Below are positions 17,797 to 25,835 of a stretch of 64,000 bases of DNA, piece after piece (within the stretch, counting starts at the first letter, position 1; each line of letters begins with the position of its first letter). A program made the translations under genes and the position numbers. The notes below the pieces were generated by a model that was given only the letters and a program-made list of their open reading frames with translations, searched no databases and had not been told where the DNA came from. Origin of the DNA: an uncultured Lachnospiraceae bacterium (GTDB lineage Bacteria > Bacillota > Clostridia > Lachnospirales > Lachnospiraceae); the NCBI GenBank assembly GCA_910587295.1, contig CAJULP010000068.1, forward strand, positions 1 through 64,000, read 5' to 3'.

Positions 17797-18183
17797 AACT
17801 ATGCTGCCTCCTGTATTCTAATGTCTGGCAAAAGAAAAACATCTTTTGTCCTGAAAAGTATACCACATTTTCAGCTTTCTGTATACGATACCCCCAAAAA
17901 TACCCACCCGGTCAATATGAAGCCTATTTCTATTGACCATCTGAGTATTTTCCTTGATTTGCATTTATTATCCTGCAATCTTTCACTAAAAAACAACGAA
18001 CAAAATTTATCCAAAAAACCTCTATTCCAAAAGAAATCCCCAGTTTCCACAGAGTTATCCACAATGACACATATGTCACAAGAAGAAATCCACATATCTT
18101 TTTCTTCTCAATGCGATGTCATTTTTAAAAAATACCTTCATCCTGACTTCGTTTTGCATGCACTTTCTCAAAAACAAGAATCC
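17797..18183. other. AT-rich intergenic region with a DnaA-box-like motif
   Basis: 387 bp without a convincing gene; a plus-strand open frame lacks a ribosome site and codon character. A perfect TTATCCACA lies at 18055-18063, with TTATCCAAA at 18008-18016 and TTTCCACAG at 18045-18053. One perfect box with two near ones is suggestive but not an origin. Confidence 0.4.
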
Positions 18184-20658
18184 TCAAAGCCATTCATCCC
18201 AAAAACGTTCCACACGCTTTTCTATCTGTTCCAGTGAAACCTTCTCGTAGGACTCCCATTCTCTTGGGAACATTTTAAGGTAAGGACCGGTCAGAAACCG
18301 TTCGTCCAAAAGTGCCACAATTCCCACATCTTCCACGGTTCTGATCACCCTTCCCGCTGCCTGCAGCACCTTGTTCATCCCCGGAAAGCGGTATGCAAAA
18401 TCGAACCCGTTGTCTCCCTGCGAGTCAAAAAAAAGCTTTAAGATTTCCCGTTCATTGCACACCTGGGGAAGCCCTGTGCCTACGATCACAGCTCCGATCA
18501 GGCTGTCCTTCTTCAGGTCGATCCCTTCGCTGAAGATTCCCCCGAGGACGCAAAACCCCAATAAGGAATGGTCCCAATCCTCTTTTGCGCCATTGTGGAT
18601 AACTTTTTCCGGAAGGCTTCCATCCGCCATCTTATCCGTTTCAAAATGCTTTAAAAACGATTCTCTGCTTTCTTCGTCCATATATTCTTCCTGGATGATA
18701 CACTCCACCCTATCCGGGTCACAAAAGTGGGCACGATACAGCTCATACACCGTTTTCAAAAAAGCATGAGAAGGGAAGAAGATCATATAATTGCCATCCC
18801 GCCTGCTGACAATCTTATGGATATAAGAGGCAATATTGTAATATTCCTCATCCGACCTTCTGGTATATTTGCTAGTCACGTCACCGGCAATAAACAGCCC
18901 CTTTTTTTGCGGATCGAACACCGACTTCGCATAAACCTCGTAATCCCCTTCCTCTGCCCCTAAAAGACTTTTATAATACTGGATGGGAAGCAGCGTTGCC
19001 GAAAACAGGATGGTACTGCGCCCCCTCATCATGCATTCCCTAAGATTCCTGGAAGGGTTGACACAAAAAAGTCTGATCGCAAATCCTCCCTCAGGCTCCA
19101 TCTGGGTATAGATCACATAATTCCGATCCAGCTTGTCATTGATCAAAAGGAAATGAATGACTTCAAAATAATACTCCAAAACCTCTTTCCTTACCGGACT
19201 TTCCTCATGATCCTCCAAATATGCTTCCATGATCCCGGAAAGCCTGGTAAGCTCCTTTAGAAAAGGGGCTGCCTCCTCCTCGTCCAAAAACTCATAATCC
19301 TCGCACGCCCGCTTTAACTCTAACAGCTGGCGGTTACATTTTTCAAGCTGGCGGTACATCCTCCCGTCATAATCTTTCACAATCTTCTTAAGGGCAAGGA
19401 AGTCCTCCTTCACAAGCACCGCACTGTACATTTCCCGCCCCCGGTCCACCAGATTATGTGCCTCATCAATCAAGAAGATGTAATCCTCCCTGACCCCCTC
19501 TGAAAAAAATCTCTTCAGATAAACGTGGGGATCAAACAGATAATTGTAATCACATATGATCCCGTCAGAAAACAGACTCATATCCAACGCCATCTCAAAA
19601 GGGCATACCTGATGCCTGCGGGCATACTCTTCTATACTTGCTCTGTTGAAATTGTCCAAATGAGTCAATATATCGTAAATAGCATCATTGATGCGGTCAT
19701 AGTGGCCTTTTGCATAAGGGCAGTAATCCGGGTTGCACTCTGTTTCTTCCATAAAGCATATCTTGTCCTTTGCCGTCAATATAACTGTCTTAAATTTAAG
19801 TCCCCGGGTCCTCATTAGCTGGACCGCTTCCTCTGCCACCGTCCTGGTTATGGTCTTGGCCGTAAGATAAAATATCCTCTGCCCCCGGCCTTCCCCCATG
19901 GACTTGACTGCCGGAAACAAGGTGGATATGGTCTTCCCCACCCCGGTAGGCGCTTCGATAAACAACTTCCGCTTATGGTAAATAGTCTGGTATACATAAG
20001 TCACCAGCTCCTTCTGCCCTTCCCGGTATGGGAACGGAAACTCCATCGCCTTAATGCTCTCCTTACGGAGATTCTGCCATTCAAACTGGAAATCTGCCCA
20101 TTTTCTATATTGACCAATCACGTCTATAAACCAGTCTTCCAGCTCCTTCATCTCATATTCATGGTGAAAATACTTGATTTCTTCTGTATCGATATTGCAG
20201 TAGGTAAGCCTCACCCTGATTCTCCTTAATTGGTTCTGGCTTCCATAAATATAGGCATAGCACTTTGCCTGCGCTAAGTGAACCGGGGATGCCTCCTTGA
20301 CCTTATGGAGGTCGCGGTAAGTTCCCTTTATCTCATCGACCGTTACGGTCACTTGATCTCTGTATGCAGGCGCCACACTGTCATCTGTCAATTCCGGCGT
20401 ATTGGCAATCTCCCCTGACGGTTCAATGATAATGCCGTCGGCTCTGCCATCAATATGTATCTCATAATTTTCCGCAGGGTAAACCAGCCGCAGCATAACC
20501 TCCGCATGATAATCAGAGCCCATCCGCCGCTGGATCATGCGGTGGATACGTCCGCCCTCCTGCATAGCGTTATCCGGCGCCGCTGCTCTCCGGTTGTCGA
20601 TATTCCCGGACCGCAATATAAACTCAACCAAATTCCTGACCGATATCTGAATTTCCAT
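18184..20658 (-). CDS. Rad3/DinG-family ATP-dependent DNA helicase with N-terminal nuclease-like domain
   Basis: About 824 aa from the ATG at 20658, which follows AAAGGG; a longer start at 20688 has no ribosome site. The N-terminus has a Cas4-like PD-(D/E)XK pattern: GRADGIII (71-78) then VDEIKGTY (108-115). The helicase core starts with Walker A EAPTGVGKT (235-243). A four-Cys iron-sulfur region follows at about 305-380 (KDKICF, ECNPDYC, QVCPFEMA). The Walker B box is FLIDEAHNL, and the final motif is QAAGRVIR. This is a superfamily 2 XPD-like 5'-3' helicase for DNA repair. The nuclease-helicase fusion is common in Clostridia. Confidence 0.9.
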   Translation of the reverse strand: MEIQISVRNLVEFILRSGNIDNRRAAAPDNAMQEGGRIHRMIQRRMGSDYHAEVMLRLVYPAENYEIHIDGRADGIIIEPSGEIANTPELTDDSVAPAYRDQVTVTVDEIKGTYRDLHKVKEASPVHLAQAKCYAYIYGSQNQLRRIRVRLTYCNIDTEEIKYFHHEYEMKELEDWFIDVIGQYRKWADFQFEWQNLRKESIKAMEFPFPYREGQKELVTYVYQTIYHKRKLFIEAPTGVGKTISTLFPAVKSMGEGRGQRIFYLTAKTITRTVAEEAVQLMRTRGLKFKTVILTAKDKICFMEETECNPDYCPYAKGHYDRINDAIYDILTHLDNFNRASIEEYARRHQVCPFEMALDMSLFSDGIICDYNYLFDPHVYLKRFFSEGVREDYIFLIDEAHNLVDRGREMYSAVLVKEDFLALKKIVKDYDGRMYRQLEKCNRQLLELKRACEDYEFLDEEEAAPFLKELTRLSGIMEAYLEDHEESPVRKEVLEYYFEVIHFLLINDKLDRNYVIYTQMEPEGGFAIRLFCVNPSRNLRECMMRGRSTILFSATLLPIQYYKSLLGAEEGDYEVYAKSVFDPQKKGLFIAGDVTSKYTRRSDEEYYNIASYIHKIVSRRDGNYMIFFPSHAFLKTVYELYRAHFCDPDRVECIIQEEYMDEESRESFLKHFETDKMADGSLPEKVIHNGAKEDWDHSLLGFCVLGGIFSEGIDLKKDSLIGAVIVGTGLPQVCNEREILKLFFDSQGDNGFDFAYRFPGMNKVLQAAGRVIRTVEDVGIVALLDERFLTGPYLKMFPREWESYEKVSLEQIEKRVERFWDEWL

Positions 20659-20730
20659 ACAAACCCTTTCCCCTGCAAAGCGCGCCATCCGGCATCACTT
20701 TGACTTTCACCACGATTACAGCAAATAAAA

Positions 20731-20770
20731 ACTCCCTATAAAAGACAGTACAACATCTTTTACAGGGAGT
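20731..20770 (-). terminator. Terminator of the HPr-like gene
   Basis: 15-bp stem with one mismatch (ACTCCCTGTAAAAGA / TCTTTTATAGGGAGT on the minus strand), then TTTTTATTTG. It lies 26 bp after the stop codon. Confidence 0.85.
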
Positions 20771-20795
20771 CAATCTGTTACTGCATTCTGGCCGC

Positions 20796-21023
20796 TTAGC
20801 CTGCTAACGCAAAACGTCTCATCAACTTTTCAAATTCAGCATCATAACCATGACAGGTTACGGTCAATACCCGGTTCAGATCAAGCCCAAGTACACCAAC
20901 GATGGATTTCGCATCTACTGTAAATCTGTTATATGAAATATCAATGTCAAAATCGCATCTGCTAGCTGCTGCTACAAAGTTCTTTACTTCATCAAGCCTT
21001 AATTTGATCTTACACTGCATCAT
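20796..21023 (-). CDS. HPr-like protein lacking the active-site histidine
   Basis: About 75 aa; the ATG at 21023 is preferred since GAAGGGG lies 8 bp upstream. The fold pattern of HPr is clear: FVAAASRCDFDIDI, then DAKSIVGVLGLDL (regulatory-serine loop), then VTCHGYDAEFE. The segment that should hold GLHARPA reads RLDEVKN, so there is no His15 and it cannot carry phosphate for PTS transport. The Ser-loop is kept, as in Crh. A regulatory role is possible, but the partner is unknown. It is a single-gene unit with its own terminator. Confidence 0.8.
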   Translation of the reverse strand: MMQCKIKLRLDEVKNFVAAASRCDFDIDISYNRFTVDAKSIVGVLGLDLNRVLTVTCHGYDAEFEKLMRRFALAG

Positions 21024-21121
21024 AATCATCACCCCTTCTTCACTAAATGCAGATTAGAAAAACGTTTTCTGGTACTTTTACCAAAGGTTACCACCCCTTC
21101 TAGTATTTGTAAAGTTTTTTT

Positions 21122-21904
21122 TCAGATACAATTATTGTTCACAAATTCCGTCATATACTTCCGATACCGGAGAGGAAGCATGTTTCTTTGAAGATCTGCA
21201 TTGATCCGTTCTTTAATAGCTATCGTATGAAAGAAATGGCAGAAGAGTTCACTGTATACTTTCTCTCCCTCTGAAAAGCATTTCCTGACCTGCTCTGTCC
21301 TATTCTCCCCACATACCAGATACCAGTCTCCTTTTGCCGGATGCATGGCATAGATATTACGGATCTCATCATAAATGACAAAATTCTCCAATGGCAGCCT
21401 GTCCGCAAAATGCGGCACGATAAATGTGATGATATTGTTTTTCGGCCCGATCTCGGCATACAGGATGCCGCTTTCCAATTCTTTAAAACGAAGGAACTCC
21501 ACGTGAAAATGAGCTTCATTGGCGGTAAACCTTGAAAGCTCGAACACTCTGTGCACGTACGGGTCTAATAAGTTTCCCATAAGATCTTTTCTATTGTTCA
21601 TGGAAAGTCCACTTACAATCGTCTTGTAAACAGCTTCTCCCTTATCCGCTTCCGGTGATGCAAGGGCACGGCAGATGGACATATAGGCTTCTCCCCCAAA
21701 CTCACGGCCGATGGTGCGGGCCACTTTTACCGCCTTTTGCTCATCCGGCATATGCTTTTCATATACTGCAAACAACCGGTAATTCTCCTCTTGTCCAACG
21801 CAGATATGAATCTGGCTATGAGGCTTTTTTAAGAGATATGCATCATAAATCCCGGTAAAAATCCCTTCCAGTGAATCCTCGCAGATTAAATAATACTCTT
21901 CCAT
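21122..21904 (-). CDS. TIGR03915-type DNA metabolism protein (partner of radical-SAM gene)
   Basis: A 260-aa protein preceded by AAGGAGACGGG. It begins YYLICEDSLEGIFTGIYDAY and later has LLDPYVHRVFELSR, FLRFKELESGILYAEI and PHFADRLP, matching the 'probable DNA metabolism protein' family that is always found beside a radical-SAM protein. Many members carry a C-terminal uracil-DNA glycosylase domain; this one does not show it, ending soon after the core. It is 24 bp downstream of the radical-SAM gene in one operon with probable LexA control. The reaction is not established. Confidence 0.85.
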   Translation of the reverse strand: MEEYYLICEDSLEGIFTGIYDAYLLKKPHSQIHICVGQEENYRLFAVYEKHMPDEQKAVKVARTIGREFGGEAYMSICRALASPEADKGEAVYKTIVSGLSMNNRKDLMGNLLDPYVHRVFELSRFTANEAHFHVEFLRFKELESGILYAEIGPKNNIITFIVPHFADRLPLENFVIYDEIRNIYAMHPAKGDWYLVCGENRTEQVRKCFSEGEKVYSELFCHFFHTIAIKERINADLQRNMLPLRYRKYMTEFVNNNCI

Positions 21905-21928
21905 CCCGTCTCCTTGTCATCTCCCCTT

Positions 21929-23266
21929 TTAAAAACATGCCAGCCTGTCCGGATCATTACAATCATCAAACAAAGAAAGCTGCCGGTATGTCATTCCGTC
22001 CTTGTCAAAAGGAAGCTTTTCCTTCCCGTCAAGCAGATTGCGGGTAATATAATCCTCCTCTATCTTAGTGGGATACATCATCTTCCCGTTGCATGTGATA
22101 AAATACAGCGCCCGCTTTAAGGTAACGCCTATCTTTTTCAGGGCGTCAAAGGTCAGGTTCCCGTTCCGCCTGGCACGGATGATCCTCTGGGCGCTCTTCA
22201 CCCCGATTCCCGGCACACGCAGGATCATCTTATACTCCGCCCGGTTGATCTCCACCGGGAACAGCTCCAAATGCCGAAGCGCCCAATCCGCCTTAGGATC
22301 CAGCAGCACATTGAAATTCGGCTTGCTTTCACTTAAAAGCTCGCTGGCTTCAAATCCGTAAAATCGAAGCAGCCAGTCCGCCTGATAAAGCCTGTGTTCC
22401 CGAAGCAGCGGAGGTCCGCCCGGAAGAGCCGGCAGCTCCTTATCTTCATTCACACTGACAAAGGCCGAATAATACACCCTTTTTAAGTCAAATTTCCGGT
22501 ATAATGTCTCCGCCACGGTCATGATCTGATAATCGCTCTCCGGCGTCGCGCCGATGATCATCTGGGTAGACTGCCCCGCGGGAACAAAAGAAGGGGCATG
22601 CTTATAAACCATAAGCTCATTCTTATTCTGGCTGATTCCCTGCTGGATCTGCCGCATGGGCGCTAAGATATTTTTCCTGTGCTTATTGGGGGCAAGCCTC
22701 TTTAACCCCTCCGCCGTGGGCAGCTCTAAGTTCACGCTCATCCTGTCCGCTAAAAGCCCCAGACGCCTTACTAACTCCGGGTCAGCCCCAGGAATCGCCT
22801 TCACATGGATATACCCCTGAAAACGGTAAAGGGTGCGGAGCTTGTAAACCGCCTCGTAAATCAGTTCCATCGTGTATGTGGGGCTGTATAAAATCCCGGA
22901 ACTCAAAAACAATCCTTCAATATAGTTACGGCGGTAAAACTGGATCGTAAGGTCGCAGATCTCATCCGGCGTAAAGGAAGCCCTTGGCACATCGTTGGAT
23001 TTCCTGTTGATGCAATATTTACAATCATAGATGCATTCATTGGTAAAAAGAGTTTTCAAAAGGGAAATGCATCTGCCATCCGCACCAAAACTATGGCAGA
23101 TCCCTCCGGCCACTGTGTTTCCGATGCCGGTTCCGTCCCCCCTTCGCCCAACACCGCTGGAAGAACAGGAAACATCATACTTGGCCGCATCGGAAAGAAT
23201 GCCCAGCTTATCCATAAGAGACATTTTCTTTTCATTCGTACTGACTATCAGACCGCTTTCCATCAT
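21929..23266 (-). CDS. Putative DNA modification/repair radical-SAM protein (TIGR03916 type)
   Basis: A 445-aa protein with GAGGGCGG before the ATG. The cluster motif CIYDCKYC gives Cys78, Cys82 and Cys85 (CxxxCxxC), binding a 4Fe-4S cluster with SAM. A C-terminal helix-hairpin-helix (RVPGIGVKSAQRII, about 355-368) points to DNA binding. This family is always linked to the downstream partner seen here and is thought to act on DNA; the substrate is unproven. Two LexA-like boxes upstream suggest induction by DNA damage. Confidence 0.88.
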   Translation of the reverse strand: MMESGLIVSTNEKKMSLMDKLGILSDAAKYDVSCSSSGVGRRGDGTGIGNTVAGGICHSFGADGRCISLLKTLFTNECIYDCKYCINRKSNDVPRASFTPDEICDLTIQFYRRNYIEGLFLSSGILYSPTYTMELIYEAVYKLRTLYRFQGYIHVKAIPGADPELVRRLGLLADRMSVNLELPTAEGLKRLAPNKHRKNILAPMRQIQQGISQNKNELMVYKHAPSFVPAGQSTQMIIGATPESDYQIMTVAETLYRKFDLKRVYYSAFVSVNEDKELPALPGGPPLLREHRLYQADWLLRFYGFEASELLSESKPNFNVLLDPKADWALRHLELFPVEINRAEYKMILRVPGIGVKSAQRIIRARRNGNLTFDALKKIGVTLKRALYFITCNGKMMYPTKIEEDYITRNLLDGKEKLPFDKDGMTYRQLSLFDDCNDPDRLACF

Positions 23267-23280
23267 TCCGCCCTCAAAAA

Positions 23281-23292
23281 GAACATTTGTTT
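23281..23292 (-). promoter_or_regulatory. LexA-like box 1
   Basis: GAAC-ATTT-GTTT, one mismatch from the Gram-positive SOS core GAAC-N4-GTTC, 15 bp upstream of the radical-SAM start. Confidence 0.5.
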
Positions 23293-23335
23293 GTGCCCAT
23301 CATAACACATGGGGCTAGAGAAATCAAGCCGTTTT

Positions 23336-23351
23336 GCAAACATTTGTTCGC
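23336..23351 (-). promoter_or_regulatory. LexA-like box 2
   Basis: GCAAACATTTGTTCGC. On the minus strand the core is GAAC-AAAT-GTTT with a CG-like flank, again one mismatch from consensus. It is 57 bp upstream of box 1, in the same promoter region. Confidence 0.55.
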
Positions 23352-23410
23352 AGTCAGTGTCAATTATTGAAATAATTGATGGGATATGCTATGCTTGACC
23401 TGCCGCTTAA

Positions 23411-23429
23411 TGTAACATGGCGTGTTACA
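23411..23429. promoter_or_regulatory. 19-bp inverted repeat operator
   Basis: TGTAACA-TGGCG-TGTTACA: 7-bp perfect arms, 5-bp spacer, between divergent genes. Probably the binding site of a dimeric regulator, perhaps the HTH protein encoded 110 bp downstream. Confidence 0.5.
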
Positions 23430-23537
23430 TAAACGCCCAAAAAAGCATATGGCAGTTGGTGGATTCCCCTTCTCCGCTATGTCATAATAGTAAAAGACCA
23501 ATGGCCATTGGATTATAATCAAAACGGAGATAAAACA

Positions 23538-24275
23538 ATGAGTTTAGGAAATAATATTAGTTTTTTACGAAAACAAAAAAAGTTGACGCAGGAGCAGCTT
23601 GCCGATCAGTTGAACGTGACCAGGCAGACCGTATCCAGGTGGGAAGCGGACGAGGTAATTCCCGAGCTTGACAGGCTTGTGGAGATGTGCGGAATTTTTG
23701 CGTGCAAGCTTGACGCCCTTGTGAGAGAAGACTTATCCAACCAAAGTGAAATTTATTCTAAGGTTCGTATCAAACGAATTGCGCCGTTTAAGATGGCCAG
23801 CTATGTGATCATTTCTTCGAATCCGGAAACCGATGCGTTAAGCTATATGGACCGGTGGGCGGAAAAATACGGTCTAAAAAAAGAATGCCCTGATGTTAAG
23901 TTTATCGGATGGGATTTTCCTTTCGTGTCACAGGAGCAGCAAAACAGATTCGGACTTCACGGCTATGTTGCGGCATGTGTGCTCCCCGATGATTTTAAGG
24001 CGGATTGTTCCGAAGTAATTTTTTCAGAGAATAAAGAAGCCGATTATGCCGTAATCACGATCAGAGAACCCTTCGCCCAGCCCTTTGAAAGGATCCCAAA
24101 CGCTTATAAGCTGATCATGGAATACCTTCAGGCTAACAATTTCAAAGAAAAGAATCAGGAGAATATCATCAGCTGCTTTGAATACGAGTATAAGAAAAAC
24201 GATATCACATATATGGATGTGTTTGTCCATGCGGATGGTGTGACAAACACGGACGCATTTTCATCGTTCAGCTGA
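23538..24275 (+). CDS. XRE-family regulator with GyrI-like effector domain
   Basis: About 245 aa from the ATG at 23538, with CGGAGA 7 bp upstream; an earlier in-frame ATG at 23508 has no site. Residues 1-60 are a helix-turn-helix (KLTQEQLADQLNVTRQTVSRWE). A region from about 75 onward (VRIKRIAPFKMASYVI...FAQPFERIPNAYKLIMEYL) looks like the AraC effector-binding/GyrI fold used to bind small hydrophobic ligands. No co-transcribed target is evident. Convergent with rarA. Confidence 0.75.
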   Translation: MSLGNNISFLRKQKKLTQEQLADQLNVTRQTVSRWEADEVIPELDRLVEMCGIFACKLDALVREDLSNQSEIYSKVRIKRIAPFKMASYVIISSNPETDALSYMDRWAEKYGLKKECPDVKFIGWDFPFVSQEQQNRFGLHGYVAACVLPDDFKADCSEVIFSENKEADYAVITIREPFAQPFERIPNAYKLIMEYLQANNFKEKNQENIISCFEYEYKKNDITYMDVFVHADGVTNTDAFSSFS

Positions 24276-24342
24276 GTTGTCACAAAAGACATCCCTGCAA
24301 ATTCATTGGCTGTAGGAAATCCCTGCCGCGTCATCCGAAAGA

Positions 24343-25677
24343 TCAACGATCCAAAGCAGACTTTCTGCGAAACTCCTTGACCCTGGCAAGCTTTTCCTTA
24401 ATGGCCGCTTCCTGCCCCTGATCTCCCGGCACATAATATTCCTTTCCCTTAAGAGATTCCGGCAGGCATTCCATGTCTGTCAGTTTCTCTTTTGTGTCGT
24501 GGGCGTACTGGTAGCCTTCCCCGTAATGAAGCTCCTGCATCAGCTCTGTGACGCCGTTTCGGATCTGCAAAGGCACCGGCTCCGCCAGCATTTGCGCGGC
24601 ATCCGCCTTTGCCTTCCCGTAACCGATATAAAGGGCATTGGACTTAGGCGCCATAGACAGATACACCACCGCATGGGCTAAATTCACGTCACATTCAGGC
24701 ATCCCGTTAAAATGGCATGCCTGATATGCGGCTACCGCTACCTGCAGCGCCTTAGAATCCGCGATCCCCACATCCTCGCTGGCAAACCGCACCAGCCTCC
24801 TTGCAATATAAAGAGGGTCCTCTCCCGCTTCCAGCATCCGGGCCAGCCAGTAAATTGCCGCATCCGGATCAGAGTTCCGCATGGATTTATGAAGGGCTGA
24901 GATCAGATTGTAATGTTCTTCCCCGTTCCGGTCATAAAGCAGCATTTTTTTCCCGATACACTGCTCCAACACCTCTTCCTTCACCACAATAGAACCGTCC
25001 GGCTGTATCTCCCCATTTAAAACAGCCATATCCAAAGTATTTAATGCCGTCCTGGCATCCCCGTTGGCAAAAACCGCTATGGCATTTACAAGCCTTTCTT
25101 CTATATGGATCGGGGTGTTCCCCAGACCCTTACTATCGTTCAGCGCATGGTGGAGTAATCTCCGGATGTCCTCCTCAGTCAATGCCTGAAGGACGAATAC
25201 CTTACACCTGGATAAAAGAGCCGAATTGATCTCAAAGGACGGGTTTTCCGTTGTGGCGCCAATCAAAATGATACTTCCCTTTTCCACATAGGGAAGAAAC
25301 GCATCCTGCTGGGCTTTATTAAAGCGGTGGATCTCATCCACAAACACGATGGTCTTCACTCCCATCATGCGGCTATCCTCCGCCCGCTTCATCACTTCCT
25401 TTATCTCCTTAATGCCGCTTGTGACAGCGCTGAAATCAATAAACGACGAGTGTGTCATGTTTGCAATGATACGGGCCAGCGTGGTTTTTCCCACTCCGGG
25501 AGGACCCCAAAATATCATGGATGATATCCGGTCGGTATCCAGCATCTGCCGGAGAACCTTCCCTTTTCCCACCAGGTGTCCTTGACCAACATAGTCATCT
25601 AACGTCTGCGGACGCAGCCTGCTGGCAAGAGGGGCGCTCATACTGACTTCCTGTGTAAAAAGCGACAGTTGTTCCAT
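24343..25677 (-). CDS. rarA: Replication-associated recombination protein A (AAA+ ATPase)
   Basis: About 444 aa from the third of three close ATGs (25677), which has AGGAGGT 10 bp upstream and gives the usual MEQLSLF start. Walker A GPPGVGKT is at 58-65, Walker B FVDEIHRF at about 106-113, sensor 1 GATTENPSF follows, and the C-terminal tetramerisation domain starts near 250. RarA/MgsA acts at stalled replication forks and interacts with SSB. Family length and motifs are complete. Confidence 0.95.
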   Translation of the reverse strand: MEQLSLFTQEVSMSAPLASRLRPQTLDDYVGQGHLVGKGKVLRQMLDTDRISSMIFWGPPGVGKTTLARIIANMTHSSFIDFSAVTSGIKEIKEVMKRAEDSRMMGVKTIVFVDEIHRFNKAQQDAFLPYVEKGSIILIGATTENPSFEINSALLSRCKVFVLQALTEEDIRRLLHHALNDSKGLGNTPIHIEERLVNAIAVFANGDARTALNTLDMAVLNGEIQPDGSIVVKEEVLEQCIGKKMLLYDRNGEEHYNLISALHKSMRNSDPDAAIYWLARMLEAGEDPLYIARRLVRFASEDVGIADSKALQVAVAAYQACHFNGMPECDVNLAHAVVYLSMAPKSNALYIGYGKAKADAAQMLAEPVPLQIRNGVTELMQELHYGEGYQYAHDTKEKLTDMECLPESLKGKEYYVPGDQGQEAAIKEKLARVKEFRRKSALDR

Positions 25678-25723
25678 TTGCATCATGACCTCCTATCTGA
25701 ATCAAGCTTTTCCTTTTACTCAA

Positions 25724-25752
25724 ATTATAAAACAGCTTAGAAGGAATGTCTA
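25724..25752 (-). promoter_or_regulatory. Promoter of rarA
   Basis: Minus strand TAGACA (25752-25747), 17-bp spacer, TATAAT (25729-25724), about 47 bp upstream of the start codon. Confidence 0.6.
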
Positions 25753-25835
25753 ATTCAATATGCTCATTTCCTGTCGGATATCCTTTCCCATTCCGGTATG
25801 ATAAGCTGGGAAGGATCAAACTCCGGATGAAACGT

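Noticed and set aside
17821..18237. 138-aa plus-strand open frame in the intergenic region before the helicase
   Set aside because: No ribosome site, AT-driven composition, overlaps the helicase end; no recognisable domain.
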